Source: DATCRE01 sp035493595 (lineage in GTDB: Bacteria; Bacteroidota; Bacteroidia; Cytophagales; Cyclobacteriaceae). Taken from it: a stretch of 5,433 bases of DNA. Where the stretch lies: the NCBI GenBank assembly GCA_035493595.1, contig DATJHZ010000006.1, positions 1 through 5,433 of the forward strand. Reading direction: 5' to 3'. Made by a program: the position numbers and the translations under genes. Below the pieces are notes generated by a model, which was not told the DNA's origin, did not search any database, and saw only the letters and a list, made by a program, of their open reading frames with translations. Numbering within the stretch: position 1 is the first letter of the stretch; every line of letters begins with the position of its first letter. Of this stretch, positions 1 through 5,433 are shown piece by piece.

Positions 1-56
1 CTACATGATAGCAGGGTTGATAAAAAAATAATGTTCGCTAGTACTAATAATCTCAT
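1..56 (-). CDS. Putative lipoprotein, N-terminal fragment (runs off left edge)
   Basis: Eighteen complete codons are visible before the left edge. They read MRLLVLANIIFLSTLLSC, a short basic start, a hydrophobic core and a lipobox (LLSC) with the cysteine at residue 18. This is what a type II (lipoprotein) signal peptide looks like, so the product is probably lipidated and anchored in the outer membrane or facing the periplasm. The mature protein is outside the window and its function cannot be read. In Bacteroidota saccharide loci such proteins are often SusD-like binders, surface glycan-binding proteins or lipoprotein glycoside hydrolases, but that is context only. The ATG at 54-56 is chosen because it places the hydrophobic segment at the N-terminus. 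An in-frame ATG at 90-92 would add 12 residues ahead of it, and the frame stays open to about 230. The gene is co-directional with the HTCS and about 620 bp downstream of it, so it probably has its own promoter. Confidence 0.6.
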   Translation of the reverse strand, partial: MRLLVLANIIFLSTLLSC

Positions 57-158
57 TCCCACAAATTTTAAATTCACATAGGTTGACGGCATAAAATTTC
101 TGCAATCGTATGCGTAAAGGTATTGGCCAACGAGCCTTTGAATGGGTATGGAATTGTC

Positions 159-174
159 TAAACCAAGAGGTTTA
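159..174. repeat. Perfect 6-bp inverted repeat, 4-base loop
   Basis: TAAACC (159-164) and GGTTTA (169-174) are exact reverse complements around AAGA. No T-run follows on either strand, so it does not look like an intrinsic terminator. It contains the first AGAGGT copy (166-171) and lies about 100 bp upstream of the lipoprotein start, where an operator would be reasonable. Short AT-rich dyads also arise by chance. Confidence 0.4.
166..174 (+). repeat. AGAGGT motif, copy 1
   Basis: AGAGGTTTA (TAAACCTCT on the coding strand of the flanking genes). It is the first of three same-orientation copies in the gap. The 8-mer AATTGTCT lies just before it at 152-159, and the same 8-mer precedes copy 2. 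It may be an operator half-site; no regulator has been shown to bind it. Confidence 0.35.
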
Positions 175-204
175 AGAGTATGCGGAGGGTATAAATTGTC
201 TTTT

Positions 205-213
205 AGAGGTGTA
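205..213 (+). repeat. AGAGGT motif, copy 2
   Basis: AGAGGTGTA, 39 bp from copy 1 and matching it at 8 of 9 positions. AATTGTCT precedes it at 194-201, 42 bp from its twin at 152-159. The gap between 8-mer and hexamer is 3 bases here and 6 at copy 1, so this is an imperfect repeat pair and not a clean duplication. Confidence 0.35.
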
Positions 214-224
214 TAAAATTGATT
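214..224 (+). repeat. 11-mer direct repeat, copy 1
   Basis: TAAAATTGATT occurs here and again at 532-542 in the same orientation. Both copies are followed within a few bases by TGAAG. The composition is AT-rich, so chance is a real explanation. Confidence 0.35.
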
Positions 225-531
225 CTGAAGCTATTTTTTGAAACATCTGCGATAGGCTCGATGTGCTAATTCTATCAGTTGTATTCGCTAAAAAGGAATA
301 ATGACTGACACAATTTATCTCAGCGAGTGAGAGACGGCATGTCAAATCCTAAAAAGAAAATTACTTGGGGATGTTTAGTGTGTTACAATCAAAGCAACGG
401 ACATTGCTATAATGAAATAGATAGTAACTTCTATAATTAATAAGATGGTACTCCTTCGCTTTATTTTATCGAGTGGCATTACTAAATGGGTCAGTAATAA
501 AAGTAAAACAATTGAAGGATGTTGAGGGAGT

Positions 532-542
532 TAAAATTGATT
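532..542 (+). repeat. 11-mer direct repeat, copy 2
   Basis: Second exact copy of TAAAATTGATT, 318 bp from the first. It follows AGGGAGTT (525-532), whose reverse complement AACTCCCT lies at 586-593; that pair is too far apart for a simple terminator stem. Confidence 0.35.
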
Positions 543-600
543 GTATGAAGGTTCCATTTGTCTTTTAATCATAAAAATATTAATGAACTCCCTATAATTG

Positions 601-609
601 AGAGGTTTG
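601..609 (+). repeat. AGAGGT motif, copy 3
   Basis: AGAGGTTTG, about 70 bp past the HTCS stop and far from copies 1 and 2. It overlaps a small dyad, AGGTT (603-607) with AACCT (611-615). Copy 1 also overlaps a dyad, though arranged differently. Confidence 0.3.
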
Positions 610-633
610 TAACCTGACAATACATTTTAAAAT

Positions 634-652
634 ACCTGTAGCAAGGCCAGGT
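634..652 (-). terminator. Weak candidate terminator after the HTCS gene
   Basis: Read on the minus strand, ACCTG (648-652) can pair with CAGGT (634-638) around a 9-base loop, followed by ATTTTAAAAT. The stem is only 5 bp and the T-run is broken, so this is much weaker than the hairpin after the GH3 gene. No better terminator was seen just after the HTCS stop; transcription may read on into the gap. Confidence 0.2.
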
Positions 653-679
653 AATGTCAATTCATGCGCGACTTGAGCC

Positions 680-3600
680 TTATGATTTTCTTTCCCGCTT
701 CGATGCTGCGTACATGGATGGCAGCATGCCAAACTCATCTTTGAAATAACGGGCAAAATACTTTGGATTGTTAAATCCTACCTTGTAGGCTATTTCTGCA
801 ACTGTAAGCTGACTACGCTCAAGTAATTGAGCAGCCTGCTGCAACCGAATTACCCGCATAAACTCAAGCGGAGATTTACCAGTCAGCGCATGTATTTTCT
901 TGTAAAGGTGCGCCCTACTGATAGCTAACTCGCGGCTAAGATCTTCGACTGAGAATTCTGTAGACTCAATATGCTCTTCAACACAATGAATAGCATCTTT
1001 TATAAACTTTTCATCGACCGATGTGATGTTCAGTTCACTCGCTTTTACATCAAGCTGCTTTGAAAAAGATTTCTGAAACTTTTCACGTTGAAGAATCAGG
1101 TTTCTGATACGTGATATAAGTATTTCAAAATTGAAAGGCTTAGTTAGGTACTCATCTGTGCCAGCCTCAAATCCTTCAAGCTTTTGTTCCTCGGCAGTAC
1201 GTGCAGTCAATAAAATTATAGGTATGTGCGAAACCCGCTTATCAGATCTTACTTTACGTGTCAATTCAATACCATTCATGTTAGGCATCATAATGTCACT
1301 AACCATCAGGTCTGGTAAGTATTCAATAATCTTATGCCATCCATCAAGCCCGTCTTTTGCCTCAATTACATGATAAGTATCTCTCAGATTATCCTTCAGG
1401 TAAAATCTAAAATCCTCATTATCTTCTACCAGTAACAGGATAGGTTTTTTATCATCCGGAGTTGTTACTCTCTCGTTGTCAATATTTGCTTTTGATGGCT
1501 CTGCTAAAATGGCTTGCTCTACTTCTGAAGTACTTGCAGTTATAAACACTTCTTTCACCGGAAGCTCAATAATAAATACACTTCCTTTCTCTAATTCACT
1601 TTCAACGGTAATAGTGCCATTCATAATGCGCACAAATTCCTTTGTTATTGATAACCCGATACCACTACCCTGATTAACCATACTCTTGGGGAGTTCATTT
1701 TGAAAGAACCGTTCGAAAATTCTTTCCTGTTTCTCAGGTGTTATACCAATACCTGTGTCTCTCACCATTATACGAAGACATTTTTCTTCATTATTGCCAT
1801 CCAGCAGCGTTACATTAACAGAGACAGCTCCATGATCTGGTGTAAACTTAAAAGCGTTAGATAACAGGTTAAAAAGAATTTTCTCAAGCTTATCCTGATC
1901 AAAAAGTGTTTCGAGTATGGGTACTGATGATTCAAAGTGTAATTGAATGTGTTTCTTCTCTGACAGATCGCTGAAAGAGGAAACTGTTTCTTTTAAAAAT
2001 GCAATGATGTCTCCCTCTGACGGATTGAATTTCAATTCTTGAACTTCCATCTTACGAAAATCAAGTAGCTGATTTACCAGGTTAAGCAATCGTTTTGCAT
2101 TACGTTGAATAAGAAGGAACTGACTTTGCTGATTCTGATCAGAAACCTGTTTTAATAATTTCTCAAGTGGAGTAAGAATGAGTGTTAATGGCGTTCTGAA
2201 CTCGTGGCTTACATTGGTGAAGAATTTAATTTTCATCATGTCAAGTTCGTGCATTCGCAGTGCTTCTTGTCGCTCTTGCCGAATGACGAACTTCATCTGT
2301 TCACGTTGTTGAATTAGTTTTCTTGTGAGAAGAAGTGCTCCTACAATAAATAAAACGTAGGCTACAAAAGCAGTATCTGTTTTCCAGAATGGTGGTAGCA
2401 CCGTAATTTTCAAACTCGCACCTTTATCATTCCAGATACCATCATTGTTTGCAGCCTTCACATGAAATATATAGTTGCCAGGGTTAAGGTTAGTGAAAGT
2501 TATCTTACGTGATTTACTATCAGCAGTAAGCCAGTCTGTACTAAAACCTTCAAGATTATACTTGTAATCATTTTTCTCCGGATGGAAAAAATTAAGGGCT
2601 GCAAACTCGATGGAGAACACATTTTCATTTGCAGGCAATACTACCTCATCACAATGAACAATTGATTTACTAAGAATAATCCGGCCATCAATCCTTTCAC
2701 CTGGCTTAACACTTTTTGTAAACAGCTGGAAGTCTGTCAATACAATTTGAGGTGGGTTTTTATTAACACCGAGTAGTTCTGGTCTGAATATATTGAACCC
2801 ATTGGAGCCTCCAAAAATCAATTCATCATTTCTTGTTTTGAGCGATGCATTTTCATTGAATTGTTTTCCTTGCAATCCATCAGCTTCATCAAAATTCTGA
2901 AATACATATTTATTTTGGCCATCCTTTTTATTCAGTGTCATCTTTGAAAGACCATTTGCCGTTCCTAGCCAAAGATTTTTCTGATTGTCTTCCAAAATGG
3001 TAAGCACGGAATTGCTTGGCAAGCCGTCAGCCTCTCTATACAAAGAGAAGGTTTTGGTCTTTGCATCAAAAAGATTTAATCCTGTGAGGGTGGCAATCCA
3101 GATTTTTCCATCACTTGCTTCTTTGATGTCAAGAATTGTATTGCTGCTTAAACTCTTTGGATTTTTCTTTTCGTTCTCATAATGAACAAACCTACCCGTT
3201 TCACGCATCAGGATATCAATGCCTCGTGTACCAAACCAAAGATTTCCATTTTTGTCCTCTATAATGGTGGAGATATATGTAGATCGAACAGAGTTAATAT
3301 CACCACTACGATAATGTGTGAAGGTATTTGTTTTTCTGTCCATCAACTCCAAACCTCCATCCAATGTACCAATCCATAGACGATGACGTGAGTCTTCAAA
3401 AATCTCCCAAACACTTCGGCTACTTATGCTAGATGGATCTTTGAGTACAGGCATGAATCTTTTGAATTTTCTGCCATCAAAAGAATTTAATCCACCATAA
3501 AAAGTTCCAATCCAGAGGATATCATTCTCATCTATCAACAGGCTTACAATAACATCACTGCTTAGGCTTGAGGGATCGTTTGGATTATTTTTGAATTGTT

Positions 3601-4816
3601 TAAATGTATTTTTCTCCCGATCAAAATAGATAAGTCCTCCTCCATTTGTTCCAATCCATAAATTACCTTTTTTGTCCTCAACAAATCTGTTCACATCTCC
3701 GAATGGTAATCCCTTTAAGTCAAGCGGATAATGCTGATATAATGGAAACCGAATAATATTTTTGTGATAATAGTTCAGCCCATGTTTATAGGTTCCTATC
3801 CATATAATACCTTCATTATCGTTATAGAGTGTTGTTATACTGTTTTGAGCAAGACTTCGGGGATCTTCGTCATGATGGCTAATGATCATTGTCTGACCAG
3901 ATTTTTTATTGATTAAATTTATACCACCATGATCTGTAGCAACCCAGATTAAACCATCGTTACCAACTGTTACTGAAGCTACAATGTTTGCATTGAGGTG
4001 CATTCCTGGCGACTCTTTATAAATATGACGCGTCGTTTTTAATTTCGAATCGAAAAAATAAATACCTCTATTGTCATTTAACAAATGGATCCAAAGATCA
4101 TCATCATTATCAGCTACTATCTTTATATTGAGTGCAAATCTTCTATCCTTCTTAAGCAAATAGTTTCGATAGGTCACTTTAAGGTTTTTGTCCGATAATT
4201 CGGCATGCTCAATAGTACCATCATCATGGGCTATCCAATAACTTTTAGTATTGATCTGTGTAATACAGGTTACGGCAGATGAAACTATGGTTGTTGTATC
4301 AGTAGGATTATTCTTGAAGGAGGTACTGGTTTTTGATTTTTCATCATACAAGATTATCCCGTGCGATTTGGGTATAAACCAAAATATATCATTGGTATGT
4401 TTTATAACTTCCCTGATTGAATCGGGATGGATCTGTATAATTTTAAGGTACGAAGTTGATCCATTGAGAAATGAATCATGCATTGGATCATAGATAGAAA
4501 GCCCATCAACAGTAAGAACACCCATTTGGCCTTCTGGTAATTCAAATAATGATTGAATACTGTTATTACGAATGGAAGTAGAATCCTGCGAATCGTTGAA
4601 ATATTTGCGCACAGTGTAGCCATCAAAACGATTCAGACCCACTTCTGTACCAATCCACAGAAAACCTTTTTGGTCTTTCAAAAAACAGCGTACCTGATTA
4701 TGCGAAAGACCTCCATTAATATCAAGATGTGCAAACTTATAATATTCGGGCTGAGCGAAAAGACTCTTACAGAAGAGTACTATAAAGAAGACAAGAAAAG
4801 TTCTTATAAGCCTCAT
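680..4816 (-). CDS. Hybrid two-component system regulator (HTCS: sensor kinase, receiver and AraC-type regulator in one chain)
   Basis: This 1378-residue protein senses a ligand, usually an oligosaccharide, in the periplasm and controls transcription directly. In order: signal peptide 1-21 (cut after SLFA); fourteen Reg_prop blades from about 52 to 680, many with LWIGT-type cores ahead of a GGL or GLN turn, matching two seven-bladed propellers; Y_Y_Y domain about 744-808; membrane span about 815-831; HisKA with H-box SHEFRTPL (His871); HATPase with Asn987, DTGIG from Asp1020 and GSGIGL at 1050-1055; receiver with VEDNED, phospho-acceptor Asp1174, Thr1204 and Lys1226; two-helix AraC domain about 1271-1371. 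All key catalytic residues are present and the length suits the family. Start: the ATG at 4814-4816 puts the signal peptide at the N-terminus. In-frame ATG 4825 and TTG 4837 are alternatives, and none has a clear ribosome site. The GH3 gene upstream suggests a glucan- or beta-glucoside-type signal, but the ligand cannot be read from sequence. Confidence 0.96.
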   Translation of the reverse strand: MRLIRTFLVFFIVLFCKSLFAQPEYYKFAHLDINGGLSHNQVRCFLKDQKGFLWIGTEVGLNRFDGYTVRKYFNDSQDSTSIRNNSIQSLFELPEGQMGVLTVDGLSIYDPMHDSFLNGSTSYLKIIQIHPDSIREVIKHTNDIFWFIPKSHGIILYDEKSKTSTSFKNNPTDTTTIVSSAVTCITQINTKSYWIAHDDGTIEHAELSDKNLKVTYRNYLLKKDRRFALNIKIVADNDDDLWIHLLNDNRGIYFFDSKLKTTRHIYKESPGMHLNANIVASVTVGNDGLIWVATDHGGINLINKKSGQTMIISHHDEDPRSLAQNSITTLYNDNEGIIWIGTYKHGLNYYHKNIIRFPLYQHYPLDLKGLPFGDVNRFVEDKKGNLWIGTNGGGLIYFDREKNTFKQFKNNPNDPSSLSSDVIVSLLIDENDILWIGTFYGGLNSFDGRKFKRFMPVLKDPSSISSRSVWEIFEDSRHRLWIGTLDGGLELMDRKTNTFTHYRSGDINSVRSTYISTIIEDKNGNLWFGTRGIDILMRETGRFVHYENEKKNPKSLSSNTILDIKEASDGKIWIATLTGLNLFDAKTKTFSLYREADGLPSNSVLTILEDNQKNLWLGTANGLSKMTLNKKDGQNKYVFQNFDEADGLQGKQFNENASLKTRNDELIFGGSNGFNIFRPELLGVNKNPPQIVLTDFQLFTKSVKPGERIDGRIILSKSIVHCDEVVLPANENVFSIEFAALNFFHPEKNDYKYNLEGFSTDWLTADSKSRKITFTNLNPGNYIFHVKAANNDGIWNDKGASLKITVLPPFWKTDTAFVAYVLFIVGALLLTRKLIQQREQMKFVIRQERQEALRMHELDMMKIKFFTNVSHEFRTPLTLILTPLEKLLKQVSDQNQQSQFLLIQRNAKRLLNLVNQLLDFRKMEVQELKFNPSEGDIIAFLKETVSSFSDLSEKKHIQLHFESSVPILETLFDQDKLEKILFNLLSNAFKFTPDHGAVSVNVTLLDGNNEEKCLRIMVRDTGIGITPEKQERIFERFFQNELPKSMVNQGSGIGLSITKEFVRIMNGTITVESELEKGSVFIIELPVKEVFITASTSEVEQAILAEPSKANIDNERVTTPDDKKPILLLVEDNEDFRFYLKDNLRDTYHVIEAKDGLDGWHKIIEYLPDLMVSDIMMPNMNGIELTRKVRSDKRVSHIPIILLTARTAEEQKLEGFEAGTDEYLTKPFNFEILISRIRNLILQREKFQKSFSKQLDVKASELNITSVDEKFIKDAIHCVEEHIESTEFSVEDLSRELAISRAHLYKKIHALTGKSPLEFMRVIRLQQAAQLLERSQLTVAEIAYKVGFNNPKYFARYFKDEFGMLPSMYAASKRERKS

Positions 4817-4846
4817 GAAACACATCTCATCAGGCAAGGTACTCTA

Positions 4847-4868
4847 TATAAAAATAGTATAAAAATAA
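4847..4868 (-). promoter_or_regulatory. Tandem 11-bp AT repeat, candidate HTCS promoter
   Basis: TATAAAAATAG (4847-4857) is followed directly by TATAAAAATAA (4858-4868), two copies differing at the last base. On the coding strand each gives TATTTTTA, a 7 of 8 match to the Bacteroidota -7 element TAnnTTTG, about 32 and 43 bases before the ATG at 4816. No good -33 TTTG partner was found at a fitting distance. The 11-bp period is close to one helical turn, so the phased A-tracts could also bend the DNA. The position between the GH3 terminator and the HTCS start supports a promoter role. Confidence 0.4.
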
Positions 4869-4907
4869 AGTTGCATTCGTTTACAGAATTAATAATATCT
4901 CTATTGC

Positions 4908-4946
4908 AAAAAAAGGCTGGCATCATATGGATACCAGCCTTTTTTT
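4908..4946 (-). terminator. Strong intrinsic terminator of the GH3 gene, probably bidirectional
   Basis: A perfect 13-bp stem pairs 4908-4920 (seven A then GGCTGG) with 4934-4946 (CCAGCC then seven T) around a 13-base loop. Three more pairs (ATC with GAT) can form inside the loop past one mismatch. On the minus strand the stem ends in a T-run 27 bases after the GH3 stop codon, the expected layout for Rho-independent termination. Because A-runs and T-runs flank both sides it can also act on plus-strand transcripts. It separates the GH3 transcript from the HTCS gene. Confidence 0.9.
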
Positions 4947-4973
4947 AAATGATGTATCGGAAGTGCAGTCTTT

Positions 4974-5433
4974 CTAGAACTCAACCGCTCCAGTTAATCT
5001 TATATCACGTGAAGAACTTCCAACCAGTATGGTGAACTTTCCAGGTTCAAGTACAAATTGTTTTTTCACTTCATCATAATATTGAAAAGCATCTTCATTT
5101 AATTTCAATTCAACTTCTTTCGATTCTCCAGGCTGCAGAAATACCTTCGCAAAAGCTTTAAGCTCCTTCTCCGGGCGCTCAACTGATGCAGCGTCATCTT
5201 TAATATAGAGTTGCACAACTTCACCACCCGCAACGCTTCCTGCATTCTTTACTGATAATTTTACTATCGCTCCTTTTTCTGCTTTTGTAACTACAAGATT
5301 TTCATAGGAGAAAGTAGTATATGATAGACCATGACCAAAGGCAAATTGAGGCTCTACTTTCTTCGTATCAAAATAACGATAGCCTACCAGCAATCCTTCT
5401 TTATACTCTTCATTAAGTTTGTTGTCGCCAGGA
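4974..5433 (-). CDS. Glycoside hydrolase family 3 (beta-glucosidase-like), C-terminal fragment
   Basis: The last 152 residues are visible, ending at the TAG at 4974-4976; the gene continues past the right edge. GH3 enzymes release terminal beta-linked sugars, most often glucose or xylose, from oligosaccharides; in Bacteroidota they are usually periplasmic. Visible family marks are EGLLVGYRYFD (fragment residues 12-22), which ends the alpha/beta sandwich domain, then FAFGHGLSYTTFSY (30-43), then a fibronectin type III-like domain from about 60 to the end with VVQLYI, RPEKELKAF, LQPGES and the closing LVGSSSRDI. The catalytic aspartate (SDW region) and acid/base residue are outside the window, so substrate and activity cannot be judged. 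A TTG at 5391-5393 is an internal leucine codon and not a start, because homology continues upstream of it. The gene is co-directional with the HTCS and ends in its own terminator, so it need not be in the same transcript. Confidence 0.95.
   Translation of the reverse strand, partial: PGDNKLNEEYKEGLLVGYRYFDTKKVEPQFAFGHGLSYTTFSYENLVVTKAEKGAIVKLSVKNAGSVAGGEVVQLYIKDDAASVERPEKELKAFAKVFLQPGESKEVELKLNEDAFQYYDEVKKQFVLEPGKFTILVGSSSRDIRLTGAVEF

Larger units (their letters stand above)
57..679. other. Long intergenic region with no convincing gene
   Basis: About 620 bp separate the HTCS stop from the lipoprotein start. All frames are interrupted often and I recognise no protein family, tRNA or rRNA. 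On the minus strand two overlapping frames stay open for 55-60 codons near the left end (about 1-171 and 57-229); neither has a convincing start of its own. On the plus strand the longest noted ATG frame is 33 codons (339-440). The region holds three AGAGGT motifs, a repeated 11-mer and two small dyads, listed separately. No exact match to the Bacteroidota -7 element TAnnTTTG was found upstream of the lipoprotein. The nearest are TACCTTTA (minus strand, 115-122) and TAAAATTTG with one extra spacer base (62-70). It most likely serves as the regulatory region of the lipoprotein gene, but decayed coding sequence cannot be excluded. Confidence 0.6.

Noticed and set aside
57..229. Stop-free minus-strand frame extending upstream of the lipoprotein start
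   Set aside because: It would bury the signal peptide and has only one internal ATG (90-92). An overlapping second frame is also open here, which suggests chance.
301..330. ATG after AAAAAGGAATA on the plus strand, giving MTDTIYLSE
   Set aside because: It stops after nine codons; reading through the stop gives no convincing protein, so a pseudogene cannot be supported.
339..440. Plus-strand 33-codon frame beginning MSNPKKKITWG with a CLVC motif
   Set aside because: It has no recognisable family and no clear ribosome site, and it is short enough to arise by chance in this AT-rich gap.
525..593. Inverted repeat AGGGAGTT / AACTCCCT with a 53-base spacer
   Set aside because: The arms are short and far apart with no T-run, so neither a terminator nor a mobile-element end can be supported.
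4817..4837. Longer HTCS start at the TTG ending at 4837 or the ATG at 4825
   Set aside because: Both put acidic or extra residues before the signal peptide and neither has a better ribosome site. ATG 4825 remains possible.
4553..4948. Plus-strand 131-codon frame overlapping the HTCS 5' end and the terminator
   Set aside because: It is antisense to well-supported coding sequence and crosses the terminator hairpin. Its protein is low-complexity and unrecognised.

Overview
The window looks like a carbohydrate-use locus of a Bacteroidota bacterium, perhaps of the Cytophagales. The evidence is a very long single-chain hybrid two-component regulator (HTCS), a family characteristic of this phylum, next to a family 3 glycoside hydrolase. 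The DNA is AT-rich, there are no clear Shine-Dalgarno sequences, and the likely signals upstream of genes are A/T runs. The lineage below phylum is a guess.

All recognised genes lie on the minus strand, so transcription runs from the right edge to the left. At the right (4974-5433) is the C-terminal 152 residues of a GH3 beta-glucosidase-like enzyme whose 5' part lies outside the window. A strong hairpin terminator (4908-4946) follows 27 bases after its stop. A short promoter-sized gap with a tandem 11-bp AT repeat (4847-4868) leads into the HTCS gene (4816 down to 680), which is complete and appears intact. It has a signal peptide, 14 beta-propeller blades, a Y_Y_Y domain, a membrane span, a histidine kinase, a receiver and an AraC-type DNA-binding domain in one protein.

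Left of the HTCS is about 620 bp with no convincing gene (57-679). At the left edge (56 down to 1) is the start of another minus-strand gene, visible only as 18 codons that form a textbook lipoprotein signal peptide ending in a lipobox cysteine. The long gap is the natural place for its promoter and for a regulator's operators. It holds three same-orientation AGAGGT motifs, two of them in small dyads.

The inferred logic is that the HTCS senses an oligosaccharide in the periplasm, phosphorylates its own receiver and switches on neighbouring saccharide-processing genes, plausibly including the GH3 enzyme and the lipoprotein. I see no mobile element, CRISPR array or RNA gene. No wholly new system is evident; the least ordinary parts are the truncated lipoprotein start and the repeat-bearing intergenic region.
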